Shown one piece after another: positions 52,162 through 60,883 of a stretch of 64,000 nucleotides of DNA. Both the position numbers and the translations under genes were made by a program. Below the pieces are notes generated by a model. That model was not told where the DNA came from. It saw only the letters and a list, made by a program, of their open reading frames with translations, and did no database searches. Each line of letters begins with the position of its first letter. The stretch's first letter is position 1. Source of the DNA: CAYPKG01 sp964411275 (GTDB lineage: Bacteria > Bacillota > Clostridia > Christensenellales > CAG-138); assembly GCA_964411275.1 (NCBI GenBank), contig CAYPKG010000004.1:44828-108827 (forward strand), written 5' to 3'.

Positions 52162-52169
52162 TGTATACA
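52162..52169. promoter_or_regulatory. TGTATACA palindrome upstream of gntR (candidate operator)
   Basis: A perfect 8-bp palindrome (TGTATACA) that fits the core yGT-(N)-ACr pattern of GntR/FadR operators. It sits nine bases upstream of the -35 of the gntR promoter. Confidence 0.35.
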
Positions 52170-52177
52170 TGTTTACC

Positions 52178-52206
52178 TTGTGTTTTTTTGTCGTTTGAAG
52201 TACACT
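52178..52206 (+). promoter_or_regulatory. Sigma-A-type promoter for gntR
   Basis: TTGTGT (52178-52183), a 17-bp spacer and TACACT (52201-52206), about 22 bp before the ATG. Confidence 0.6.
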
Positions 52207-52227
52207 GATGCTGAGGAAGTGATTGTT

Positions 52228-52881
52228 ATGAGTAATTATTTCACAAATAAGGAAAAGCAGTCCTTGACTTCGAAGGTATTTCGATATATACGCGACGGAA
52301 TTACCGATGGACGGTATAAATCCGGCGAATATCTGGTGGAAACCAAGCTGGCGGAGGAGCTTGGCGTAAGCCGCACACCCATCCGTGAAGCGCTCAAGCA
52401 ATTAGAGCTTGATGATCTTGTGGAAGCAATCCCAAACCGGGGCGTTGTGGTCAAGGGGCTTTCGCCGGAAGACGTGGACGATATATTTACAATCAGGCTT
52501 TTGCTGGAAGGGCAAGCCGCTTACTGGGCAGCCACCCGCATCAGGCCGGATCAGCTGGATCAGCTGGCAGAGCTTTTAGAACTGATGGAGCTTTATACCC
52601 GCCGGAATGACAGCGCCAACCTCGCCCGGCTGGATACCGAATATCATGAAGTCATATTTACCGCCAGCAACAGCCGTACGCTAAAGCATATTCTGGGCTC
52701 CCTGCATCAAAATATCCACCGTGCCAGGGAAAGCTCCCTGATGTCACCCAGCAGAAAGCCAAAGTCACTGGAGGAACACAGGGAGATTTATGACGCCCTT
52801 TGCGCCAACGACGCCACCCGGGCCCAGGCCTGTATGGAAAAGCACGTGCGCGGGGTCACCCATTATCCCGAAACCCAATAA
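52228..52881 (+). CDS. GntR family transcriptional regulator (FadR/FCD type)
   Basis: 217 residues: winged-helix DNA-binding domain (about 8-70, KLAEELGVSRTPIREALKQLELDDLV) and an FCD ligand domain with the metal-binding set R/D...H...H (TEYHEVIFTASNSR near 133 and EHREIYDAL near 180, plus a late KHVRGVTH). It is probably a repressor that answers to a small organic acid. Ligand unknown. The ATG at 52228 has GAGG 11 bases upstream; a longer frame to 51901 runs through the spoIIIA promoter region and is rejected. Confidence 0.9.
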   Translation: MSNYFTNKEKQSLTSKVFRYIRDGITDGRYKSGEYLVETKLAEELGVSRTPIREALKQLELDDLVEAIPNRGVVVKGLSPEDVDDIFTIRLLLEGQAAYWAATRIRPDQLDQLAELLELMELYTRRNDSANLARLDTEYHEVIFTASNSRTLKHILGSLHQNIHRARESSLMSPSRKPKSLEEHREIYDALCANDATRAQACMEKHVRGVTHYPETQ

Positions 52882-52922
52882 TTTTTTATATATTATCTAA
52901 AAAATGATAAGGAGTTGACCCC

Positions 52923-54122
52923 ATGCGCCGCTTTATAGGATGCGACATGGAACGCCATGAGACCGGCGGCCCCGGTCTTTTCGTGTTGGGTCAGGCGCAA
53001 ACCCTGGCAGACCGCCTGAAGGAGTATGAGGGGCAGGTGCAGCTGATCTACATCGATCCGCCCTTTGGCACAGGGGATGTGTTTCAGGTAAAGCTTGACC
53101 CGGAGAAAAACGTCAGACTTGTGGCATATAGCGACGATCTGGCGGCAGATGCGTACTGCGCCATGTTTCGCGATGTGTTAACCCTTTGCCACAGGCTGCT
53201 TTCCCCCTCAGGAAGCCTGTATCTGCACGTGGATTTTCGCATGAGCGCCAGATTGCGGCTGATGCTTGACGAGATATTTGGCGAAAAGAATTTCATGAAC
53301 GAGATCGTGTGGGCCTACAAATCCGGCGGCAGAAGCCGCAGGCATTTCTCAAGAAAGCACGATACGATCCTGTTTTATAGAAAAAGCAGTTATGTATATT
53401 TTAATATCGACGCCGTAGGCGTGCCCCGGGGGCCTGAACGGCGCAACCATATGAAGCGCAGCGTGGACGAACAGGGCCGCGTGTGTTTTACAATCCGCTC
53501 CGCCGGAAAAACCTATACCTATTATGAGGATACGCCCGTATTTCCTACGGATGTTTGGACGGATATCGAGCATCTGCATCAAAAGGACCCGGAGCGCGTA
53601 GGCTATGCCACACAAAAGCCAAAGGCGCTGTTAAAGCGCATCATCCTAGCTTCCTCCAGGCCCGGGGATATCGTAGCGGATCTGTTCGCGGGCTCCGGCA
53701 CCACAGCCGCCGTCGCCGCGGGTACCGGACGACGGTTTTTGCTGTGTGACTGCTCCCCCATCGCCATGCACGTCATTAGAAAACGGCTTTTAGAGGAAGG
53801 CAGCGCCATGTCCTTGTTGGATCAGGATCATCCGTTTACCCTCACATACGAAAACCCGCCGGAAGCGGAGGGCATGCCTGTGGCAGCCCTGTCCCGTTCC
53901 GGCGATCAGTGTTGTGTTTCAATTGCCGAATACGCATCCCCCCAGGAGGACGCGGGGTCTCTTGCCTATTGTGCCCTGGGCGAAATCTCAGGCGGAGCGT
54001 TTCTGCCCAAAGCGTATGCCTTTTATCCGCGTTTGCCGGTGGATTTGAAAATGATGGACTGTCCGGCGCCGGTGCTGCAAACCGTGGAAATAAACGGAGC
54101 CCAGGCGTTTTGGCAGTTTTAG
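52923..54122 (+). CDS. Orphan DNA methyltransferase (N6-adenine/N4-cytosine, beta class)
   Basis: 399 residues. Motif IV DPPF is at D45 (YIDPPFGTG) and the FxGxG SAM motif DLFAGSGTTAAVAAG lies near residue 255, i.e. catalytic motif before SAM motif: the beta-class order of D21-type enzymes. No restriction endonuclease, specificity subunit or Vsr gene is adjacent, so it is an orphan that may act on gene regulation or replication rather than restriction. The start ATG at 52923 has AAGGAG upstream. It is 41 bp after gntR and its 3' end is 3 bp from the convergent ExbD-like gene. Confidence 0.85.
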   Translation: MRRFIGCDMERHETGGPGLFVLGQAQTLADRLKEYEGQVQLIYIDPPFGTGDVFQVKLDPEKNVRLVAYSDDLAADAYCAMFRDVLTLCHRLLSPSGSLYLHVDFRMSARLRLMLDEIFGEKNFMNEIVWAYKSGGRSRRHFSRKHDTILFYRKSSYVYFNIDAVGVPRGPERRNHMKRSVDEQGRVCFTIRSAGKTYTYYEDTPVFPTDVWTDIEHLHQKDPERVGYATQKPKALLKRIILASSRPGDIVADLFAGSGTTAAVAAGTGRRFLLCDCSPIAMHVIRKRLLEEGSAMSLLDQDHPFTLTYENPPEAEGMPVAALSRSGDQCCVSIAEYASPQEDAGSLAYCALGEISGGAFLPKAYAFYPRLPVDLKMMDCPAPVLQTVEINGAQAFWQF

Positions 54123-54125
54123 GAA

Positions 54126-54557
54126 CTACTCCAGCACATACGGCATATCGAGATCATCCAACACCCCTTTGGCCGCGTCATACGCGGCCTTTTTCGCGCG
54201 GTCGTTCTTGACGAGCCAGCGGCCATCCTCCTGATAATCCGCAAGCACCCGCTCTTTAAGCATGTCGCCTGTCACAATCTCGTCCCCGTACAGTATGTCG
54301 TTTTCCCTTACGATAATTATCGGCAACTCCCGTTCTAAAGCGGGGCTTACCGTAATTTCAGGCGCGGAAGTAGGTTTCGTCTCTTCCGCCGTAGGCTGCG
54401 CCATGGCCGGAAGGCCCGACCTTAGCCCATTGCCGCCGCTGCCCAAACCCCAGCCTGCCCCGCCCAACAGCACAAGCGCCAGTGCCGCGCCCATCAATGT
54501 CTTCCCCCCAGGACGCTTTCGTTTTTTCTTTTCCCCGTTTTCCATCCCGTGTTTCAA
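54126..54557 (-). CDS. Single-pass protein with ExbD-like extracytoplasmic domain
   Basis: About 143 residues: basic start, one membrane helix (about 20-40, LMGAALALVLLGGAGWGLG), a Pro/Thr-rich linker and a compact C-terminal domain. Its pattern (PIIIVRENDILYGDEIVTGDM then WLVKNDRAKKAAYDAAKGVL and a YVLE end) resembles the extracytoplasmic fold of ExbD/TolR. The membrane helix lacks the proton-carrying Asp. It is the third gene of the set and probably a partner of the ExbB/ExbD homologues. The start is TTG at 54557 after GGGGGAG. Confidence 0.6.
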   Translation of the reverse strand: MKHGMENGEKKKRKRPGGKTLMGAALALVLLGGAGWGLGSGGNGLRSGLPAMAQPTAEETKPTSAPEITVSPALERELPIIIVRENDILYGDEIVTGDMLKERVLADYQEDGRWLVKNDRAKKAAYDAAKGVLDDLDMPYVLE

Positions 54558-54576
54558 GAAAGCTCCCCCTCGTTCG

Positions 54577-55107
54577 TTATTTATGCAATGCCATGGTAAC
54601 ATCATATTCCGCCAGATACACATTTTTTCCCGCCGCGTCCCGAAGTGACCGGACAATCAACTCGTAATCAGACTGATATAATTTTCTTCGGTCGTACTGG
54701 AAAGCAATGAGAGCCATCTGCTCCCCCGCGTCCAAAACAGCCGCTTTTCTGAGCGCCGCGTTCAGCGCATTTTTCGCATACTGTTCCTCACCCCAGGCGA
54801 GCCTGATCCTTTCAGGCTGTGCGTCACCGGCGCGAACAAATATCAGCCTTTCCTCCCCGTTGTCGGAAACGGTGACTGTGATTAACCGGCAGTTTTCCGT
54901 CAGCACGGACACCCCCTGCAGCGCTATCTCAAGCTGTTCGCGCTCCTCCTCCACTGCCACAAGGCTTTTTGTGAGGCTTTCCTGTACCGCAGCCGCCGAG
55001 GTTTCCATGGCCTCTGCCTTTTTCGTGCCGCTGACCAGCACCAGAAAAAACAGAATCAGTATCACGTCCAAAAGGGATGTTAGTTCGATGATGATGCTTC
55101 TTCGCAT
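54577..55107 (-). CDS. ExbD/TolR-like biopolymer transport protein
   Basis: 176 residues: N-terminal membrane helix with an Asp at residue 14 (ELTSLLDVILILFFLVLV, the ExbD/TolR/MotB pattern), then a coiled-coil segment (about 35-70) and a beta/alpha domain ending with LIAFQYDRRKLYQSDYELIV. In the family this Asp takes part in proton flow through the ExbB pentamer. It overlaps the ExbB-like gene by 28 bp. The coiled-coil insertion is not usual for ExbD and is more like a MotB-type linker. Confidence 0.7.
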   Translation of the reverse strand: MRRSIIIELTSLLDVILILFFLVLVSGTKKAEAMETSAAAVQESLTKSLVAVEEEREQLEIALQGVSVLTENCRLITVTVSDNGEERLIFVRAGDAQPERIRLAWGEEQYAKNALNAALRKAAVLDAGEQMALIAFQYDRRKLYQSDYELIVRSLRDAAGKNVYLAEYDVTMALHK

Positions 55108-55601
55108 TCCTCATGCCTCCTATTGCGCGAAAGGTACAGGGCCACCGTCTTTTCATTCTCTTCCATCAGCGGTGCGATCAGACCGTCAAGCACCTTAAAG
55201 AGAATGGCAAACACAAGCCCCCAGAACGTGGAAGTCAGCGCGCCAAAGAAGTTCATCTCCACATGGGACATGTCCGCCACGAGGGGTAACAGGGACACAA
55301 CCGTCCCCAGTATGCCAAGCAGCGGAAATATGCTTGTGATTGTGGCAAACATGGTATATACCCCCTCCGCCCGCTTTCGCAGCGCCACCACATCCTCTTC
55401 ACGAAGGGCGCGCATCCGCTCCACCGCGGCCTTTGCGGAGGCTTCCTGCCCCGGCACATACACGTGCAAATGCATGATGCCACTCAATTCACCGGCAAGC
55501 TTCCGGGTTTTCCAATAGATAAACCCATTGAGAACCGCCGCGAGAAACACAATCGCGTCAAACCCCATTAGGTTATTGAGTATTACATCGCCAAGGGACA
55601 T
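55080..55601 (-). CDS. MotA/TolQ/ExbB-like proton channel protein
   Basis: 173 residues, three membrane segments (about 10-28, 88-112, 124-148). The last two carry the MotA/TolQ/ExbB pattern: MFATITSIFPLLGILGTVVS and FFGALTSTFWGLVFAILFKVLDG, with the conserved Pro and polar residues that line the channel. It has no MotA-type large cytoplasmic domain, so ExbB/TolQ-like. ATG at 55601 has GGAGG eight bases upstream. First gene of a three-gene set. Confidence 0.8.
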   Translation of the reverse strand: MSLGDVILNNLMGFDAIVFLAAVLNGFIYWKTRKLAGELSGIMHLHVYVPGQEASAKAAVERMRALREEDVVALRKRAEGVYTMFATITSIFPLLGILGTVVSLLPLVADMSHVEMNFFGALTSTFWGLVFAILFKVLDGLIAPLMEENEKTVALYLSRNRRHEECEEASSSN

Positions 55602-55623
55602 AGCTGAACCCTCCAAATGGTAG

Positions 55624-56286
55624 TTATTCCAATCCCATCAAAAACCGGTACATTGGCTTCATCGCGAGAAATCCGGCTTTGATTTCCTCTGTCACGTCCG
55701 GCGAGAATGTCTTTTTGACGTCCGGGTCAAAATGGTTAAAAGAAATGCTCTTTTTGTTGATGAAAGGCTGCAATGCTTCCGGCGCGTCCGGAAACCGCCT
55801 GCGCTTGTACTCTTCCCCTGAAATACTTAGCCCGGCCTTCTCAATGTCGCCCAAAAGGGCGAGAAAAAGGCTTGGGCGGGCCAGGATACGAGCGCGAAAC
55901 TTACTCATCAGTTCCGGCATGGGGGAATACATGCCCATGCCATAGCTGTACCCCTCCCTCTCAAACTGGGTATACAGGACAAACCCTTCGCTAAGCCGCT
56001 TGTCCTGGTACTTAAACGCCAGCCACATATGATCCCGGTACGGGGATTTATCCTTTGTGAACCTGGTGTCCCTGCGAATACGGGAAACCACCGAAGACGG
56101 GCGAAGGTTAAAATTCGGGTCAATATCCCCAGCAACCGGCCCCAATGCTTCCGCCAGCGCCAGCATGGGCTGCTGTACCACGGCCTTATATCGGGCGCGG
56201 TTCTCCTCAAAAAACTCCACATTATTGTGAAACGCGATTTCCCAGAAAAACTTATAGGTTTCCTCTGATAATCCCTGAAACTCCAT
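55624..56286 (-). CDS. DUF2461 family protein
   Basis: 220 residues matching DUF2461 (TIGR02453): FFWEIAFHNNVEFFEENRARYKA start, RIRRDTRFTKDKSPYRDHMWLAF (about 70-92) and KTFSPDVTEEIKAGFLAMKPMYRFL end. The biochemical role is unknown. It lies 22 bp upstream of the ExbB-like gene and may be co-transcribed with it. Confidence 0.88.
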   Translation of the reverse strand: MEFQGLSEETYKFFWEIAFHNNVEFFEENRARYKAVVQQPMLALAEALGPVAGDIDPNFNLRPSSVVSRIRRDTRFTKDKSPYRDHMWLAFKYQDKRLSEGFVLYTQFEREGYSYGMGMYSPMPELMSKFRARILARPSLFLALLGDIEKAGLSISGEEYKRRRFPDAPEALQPFINKKSISFNHFDPDVKKTFSPDVTEEIKAGFLAMKPMYRFLMGLE

Positions 56287-56344
56287 TGCAATACCTCCAT
56301 GATAACCGATGATGAGATGAGGAATTTGTCAAATGCATCAGCAG

Positions 56345-57253
56345 CTATCCCAAAAGCGCTTTTGCAAACGCTTCCGCGTCAAAGGGTTGTAGGTCGTCAA
56401 TGCCCTCGCCAACGCCTACAAACCGTACAGGCAGGCCAAGCTTCTGCTTTACCGCCACAGCCACGCCGCCCTTGGCGGTGCCGTCCAGCTTTGTGAGGAT
56501 GACTCCCGTAAGCCCTGTCGACTCGGAAAACGCGTGCGCCTGAGCGATGGCGTTTTGGCCGGTGGTAGCGTCCAGCACCAGCAGCGCCTCCACCGCCACC
56601 CCCGGCAGCTCCCGGTCGATGACCCTGCGGATTTTTGAAAGCTCGTTCATCAGATTTTTTTTATTGTGCAGCCGCCCTGCGGTGTCACAGATCAAAAGAT
56701 CGCAACCCTTCGCCTTGTAGGAGGCGATGGCGTCAAACACAACGGCGGCAGGATCGGCCCCTTCGCTATGGCGCACCATGGGCACGCCCGCCCGCTCCGC
56801 CCAAACTCCAAGCTGCTCTGCCGCAGCCGCGCGAAACGTGTCCGCCGCAGCCAGCATTGTTTTCCTGTCATTTTGCTGATAGTAGGCGGCCATTTTGCCG
56901 ATGGACGTGGTTTTTCCAACGCCGTTGACGCCCACGACGAGGATCGCGCAAGGCTCCGCCCCGTCGGCCAGAAAGGCCGTGTCCGGCTCCATCGCCGCCG
57001 TCAATAGCGTAGCAAGCGCCGCCTTGGCCTCCTGGGCGCCGGTAATTTTCTGTTCTTTTACCGTCGACCTGAGCTGTTGCAGCAGTTTATCCGCCAGCTC
57101 CATCCCCATGTCGGCCATGATCATGGCCTCCTCAAGCTCCTCGTACAAATCCTCGTCTATGCGGTCCTTTCCCGAAAACACGCTGGAAAGCCAGCTTTCC
57201 CGGGTTTTGGAAAGACCGGATTTTAATTTATGAAACATCCCCTGCTTTTCCAT
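56345..57253 (-). CDS. ftsY: Signal recognition particle receptor FtsY
   Basis: 302 residues of SRP-GTPase type: N domain (about 1-85) and GTPase with G1 GVNGVGKTTSIGK (about 106-118), G2 DTFRAAAAEQL, G3 DTAGR and G4 TKLDGTAKGG (about 248-257). The short A domain is typical of Clostridia. It receives ribosome-SRP complexes at the membrane. ATG at 57253 with GGAG six bases upstream. Located 10 bp after smc, as usual. Confidence 0.96.
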   Translation of the reverse strand: MEKQGMFHKLKSGLSKTRESWLSSVFSGKDRIDEDLYEELEEAMIMADMGMELADKLLQQLRSTVKEQKITGAQEAKAALATLLTAAMEPDTAFLADGAEPCAILVVGVNGVGKTTSIGKMAAYYQQNDRKTMLAAADTFRAAAAEQLGVWAERAGVPMVRHSEGADPAAVVFDAIASYKAKGCDLLICDTAGRLHNKKNLMNELSKIRRVIDRELPGVAVEALLVLDATTGQNAIAQAHAFSESTGLTGVILTKLDGTAKGGVAVAVKQKLGLPVRFVGVGEGIDDLQPFDAEAFAKALLG

Positions 57254-57263
57254 TTGCAACTCC

Positions 57264-60200
57264 TTATGATGCGTTATCCTGTACATGATCGTGGAACCGG
57301 GCGGACACCACCTTGGATACGCCCTTTTCCTCCATCGCCACGCCATAGAGGGCATTGCAGACCTCCATGCTCCCCTTGCGGTGGGTGATGATAATAAACT
57401 GCGTGTTTTCGGAATATGCCTTCACGTAATTTGCAAACCGCGCTACGTTCACCTCGTCCAGGGAGGACTCAATCTCGTCCAGCACGCAAAATGCTGTGGG
57501 CTTCAGCTTAAGCACCGCGAACAGCAGTGCGATGGCCGTCAGCGCCCGCTCGCCACCGGACAGCAGCGACAGCAGCTGCAGTTTCTTCCCTGGAGGCTGG
57601 GCGATGATGTCGATCTCGCAATTGAGTACATCGTTTTTATCCGACAACCTCAATTCCGCGTACCCGCCTCCGAACAGCTCCCGGAATACTTCCCCGAAGT
57701 TCTCCTGAATGCGCTGGAACTGGGTCAAAAACTCCCGCTCCATGGACTCGGTCAGCTCTTGAATAAGCGATTGCAAATCCTGCTCCGCCTGATTGAGATC
57801 GGCGCACTGGGCGCTTAAATCCTCGTGCCGGGAGAATACCGATTTATAGTCCTCGATGGCATTGACGTTAATGCTGCCAAGCTCACGTATGGCGGCTTTC
57901 AGCTCGTCAATCCTCAGGTGTGCGCTGGTCAGCTGGACGGGCCGCCTAAGGGGCAGTATGTTGTCGTATGTTAATTCATACTCCTCCCAAACCCGGTCCT
58001 GCATGGCCGCCAATTCCATCTCGGCCTTGTTTTTATTTAGCTCCTGCCGGTGCTTGCGGTCGGACAGTTCCCGGATGCTGGTTCCGATATCGTCCTTGCG
58101 GGCGCGCATTTCAGACAATGCGGCGCTGACAACCGCGCGTTCCTCTTCCAGGGCGTGCTGCTGATCTTTTCTGGCCTGCACGTCCCTCTGATCCACGCCG
58201 ATGGACTGCTCCATGACCGCTTGCTTTTCCAGTAATGACCGCTGCTCCATCCGGCATTTTTCAAGGCTTTCCTTATTTTGCACGAAGCTTCGTTTCGCCC
58301 GGTCGCATTCCCGGGTCAGGCGCTCGGCTTCGTTTTTCGCCGCGTCCTCTTCCTTTTGCAGCGCCATGCGCTGTACCCTGTCGTCGGACAGGGCGGCATA
58401 TTTTTCTTCATGTGCCTGCCTTAGGAGGGTCAACGCCTCCTGGCTTTTTTGCACGTCCTCCTGGGAGGCGGCGCTGCCCTCTTCGATGCCGCTTTGCAAC
58501 CGCTCGATGTTCGCCCGGTCCTCAGCGATGTCCTTAAGGTTGTCCTCAATCTGTTCCCGCTCCAGCGCGCAGCGGCGCTGATCCTCTTTATTCTTATCCA
58601 CATCCCGGTCAATCATGTCGATTTTTTCCATATGCCGCGTGATGATCAACTCGTTAGCATGGATCGCGTCGCCCAACTGAGCAATTTCCGCGCCCGCAGC
58701 ATCAATTTCCTGCTGCATGCCCTCGCTTATCTGCCGCGCCTCGGCAATGGCCAGCTTGGTATTTTCCAGCCGATCCTGCAACTCCCTGATTTCCCGTTCC
58801 CGCCCCAAAAGGCTGAACTCCCGCTTTTGCACGCTGCCGCCGGTCATGCTCCCGCCCGGGTGGATGATATCGCCCTGTACTGTGGCGATGCGGAACGCCG
58901 CGTTGGCCCGCTTGTTGAGCGCGATGCCAGCGTCAAGGGTTTCCACCACTACCGTGCGGCCCAAGAGATTTTCCACCACCCCACGATACCTCTCATCAAA
59001 CGTCACAAGCTCGCTGGCGACGCCGATACAGCCCGGCATCGAAAGGCATGCGCGCTCTTGTTTATTTAGCAGCCGGGAGCGCATTGCAGAAACCGGAAGC
59101 AGCGTCGCCCGGCCATACTGGCACTTTCTCAGATGGCCGATCACGACCTTCGCATCCTCCGGCGTAGGCGTCACGATGTTTTGCAAAGAAGAACCCAACG
59201 ACATTTCCAGGGCAGTCTCATATTGCTTCGGCACGCCGATCAGTTCCGCCACAACCCCCAGCACACAGCCCGTGAGACCGCTGTTTTTCTTGCTATCCCG
59301 GAGGATATTTCGCACGCTTGAATAATACCCTTCGTGTGCTTTTGACATTTCCTCCAGCACGTTGCGCCGTGATATTTCCGTATCCAGCCGCTGCTGCAAC
59401 TGCTGCAGCCGGGCCTGGGCCTCGTTGCTCCGGGCAGCCGCCTTGGCCTGCCGGCCGGCAAGCGCCGATTTCTCTTTGCTCAAGGCTTCTTTTTTAATGT
59501 TCAGCGCCTCAAGCTGCGCCACAGCTTCCTCTTTTTCCCTGGATAAATCCATAGCGGCCGTTTCATATTCCGCGTTTGTGTTGGCAATGGCCAACAGCCG
59601 CTGGTTGAATGCCGCCGCCATCGCGTCCAGGCGTGACAAATTGCTTTTCGCGTCCGATAGGCGGTTCATCGACTCCATGATGCTGTTTTTTTGCTGCTCC
59701 AGCAGCGTTTCCTGGGCAGTAGTCTTTTGCTCCAATTCTAAAAGCTCCGACTGTGCGGCGCTGATGCGCCCATCAAGGGCAGTGAGCAGCTCCCGGCCAG
59801 CGCCTTCACTGTTAGCCATGCTGAAAAGGGCGGCTGTGAGCTCACGCTCCCGGGCCTGCTCCTCCTCCATCGCCCGCGTGAGCCGGATCTGATCCCGGTT
59901 CAGGTTTTCCATGCGCTCTCTTAGGACGTTATATTCGCCAACATGGGCCTCTGCACCGGACATCAATGTCAACAGCTCATTTTGCAGGGCGTTAACAGAC
60001 CGGTCAAGTTCATAAAGCTCGTTTTCCTTTTGCGCGCAGGCGGCAGCAAGCTCACGCTCTGTAGCGCCAAGCACGGTTTCTTCCTCCGCAAGCTGGGAAA
60101 TGGTACTGGCATATCCAGCGATCCGCTGGGTATTTCTATCGTACTGGGCCAAAAAGACGTTCAGCTCCAGATCCTTTAATTCATCCCTCAGCTTTAAGAA

Positions 60201-60842
60201 GCGTTCCGCGTCCTCGCTTTGCTGCTGCAACGGCGTGATCTGCATGGAAAGCTCTGAAAGAATATCCTCAAGCCGCACCAGGTTTTTTCGGGTATGCTCC
60301 AGTTTGCGCTCCGCCTCTTCTTTTCTTACGCGATAGCGCATGACCCCCGCCGCCTCCTCAAACGCCGCCCGGCGGTCGCCGGATTTGTTGGAGAGTATCT
60401 CCTCCACCTTACCCTGGCCGATGATGGAGTATCCCTCCTTGCCTATTCCGGTATCCCGAAACAGCTCGTGAATGTCCTTAAGCCTGCAAGTATTGCGGTT
60501 GATCATGTATTCGCTTTCACCTGAGCGATACACCCGCCGCTGCACCATGACCTCCAGGAAATCCACGGGCAGCGCGCCGTCCGAATTATCAAACGTCAGC
60601 GCCACCTCGCAATAAGCCTGGGGCTTGCGCTCCTCGGTGCCGTTGAATATGACGTCCTCCATTCTCGACCCGCGCAGCGCCTTGGCGCTCTGCTCCCCCA
60701 GCACCCAGCGCACCGCATCCGCAATATTGCTTTTCCCGCTGCCGTTGGGGCCGATGACAGCCGTCACGCCTGGGTCTATATAGAGCTCAGTTTTACGGGC
60801 AAAGGACTTAAAGCCGTTGATCTCCAGTTTCGTCAACCGCAA
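57264..60842 (-). CDS. smc: Chromosome segregation protein SMC
   Basis: 1192 residues: Walker A GPNGSGKSNIADAVRWVLGE (about 32-51), coiled coils (about 165-500 and 670-1000), hinge (about 510-650, GCVLGVVAELIGVPKQYETALE), ABC signature LLSGGERALTAIALLFA and Walker B FCVLDEIESSLDEVN. It forms the condensin with ScpA and ScpB (19533-20883). The start is TTG at 60842; a weak ribosome binding site (GGAAGTG) precedes it. Confidence 0.96.
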   Translation of the reverse strand: MRLTKLEINGFKSFARKTELYIDPGVTAVIGPNGSGKSNIADAVRWVLGEQSAKALRGSRMEDVIFNGTEERKPQAYCEVALTFDNSDGALPVDFLEVMVQRRVYRSGESEYMINRNTCRLKDIHELFRDTGIGKEGYSIIGQGKVEEILSNKSGDRRAAFEEAAGVMRYRVRKEEAERKLEHTRKNLVRLEDILSELSMQITPLQQQSEDAERFLKLRDELKDLELNVFLAQYDRNTQRIAGYASTISQLAEEETVLGATERELAAACAQKENELYELDRSVNALQNELLTLMSGAEAHVGEYNVLRERMENLNRDQIRLTRAMEEEQARERELTAALFSMANSEGAGRELLTALDGRISAAQSELLELEQKTTAQETLLEQQKNSIMESMNRLSDAKSNLSRLDAMAAAFNQRLLAIANTNAEYETAAMDLSREKEEAVAQLEALNIKKEALSKEKSALAGRQAKAAARSNEAQARLQQLQQRLDTEISRRNVLEEMSKAHEGYYSSVRNILRDSKKNSGLTGCVLGVVAELIGVPKQYETALEMSLGSSLQNIVTPTPEDAKVVIGHLRKCQYGRATLLPVSAMRSRLLNKQERACLSMPGCIGVASELVTFDERYRGVVENLLGRTVVVETLDAGIALNKRANAAFRIATVQGDIIHPGGSMTGGSVQKREFSLLGREREIRELQDRLENTKLAIAEARQISEGMQQEIDAAGAEIAQLGDAIHANELIITRHMEKIDMIDRDVDKNKEDQRRCALEREQIEDNLKDIAEDRANIERLQSGIEEGSAASQEDVQKSQEALTLLRQAHEEKYAALSDDRVQRMALQKEEDAAKNEAERLTRECDRAKRSFVQNKESLEKCRMEQRSLLEKQAVMEQSIGVDQRDVQARKDQQHALEEERAVVSAALSEMRARKDDIGTSIRELSDRKHRQELNKNKAEMELAAMQDRVWEEYELTYDNILPLRRPVQLTSAHLRIDELKAAIRELGSINVNAIEDYKSVFSRHEDLSAQCADLNQAEQDLQSLIQELTESMEREFLTQFQRIQENFGEVFRELFGGGYAELRLSDKNDVLNCEIDIIAQPPGKKLQLLSLLSGGERALTAIALLFAVLKLKPTAFCVLDEIESSLDEVNVARFANYVKAYSENTQFIIITHRKGSMEVCNALYGVAMEEKGVSKVVSARFHDHVQDNAS

Positions 60843-60883
60843 GTCTTTTTCACTTCCTTTCCCGGACCCAACCGGAACATGAT

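Noticed and set aside
51901..52227. N-terminal extension of the GntR regulator by 109 residues
   Set aside because: It overlaps spoIIIAA in antisense and crosses the promoter; the family starts at the winged helix near 52228.
52923..54122. Methyltransferase as the CamA sporulation methyltransferase of C. difficile
   Set aside because: Length (399 residues) and beta-class motif order differ from CamA.
52923..55601. Anti-phage system of Zorya type (ZorA/ZorB-like channel plus DNA methyltransferase)
   Set aside because: No ZorC, ZorD or ZorE, no nuclease or helicase, the ExbB-like protein lacks the long ZorA tail, and the methyltransferase is convergent rather than in one operon.
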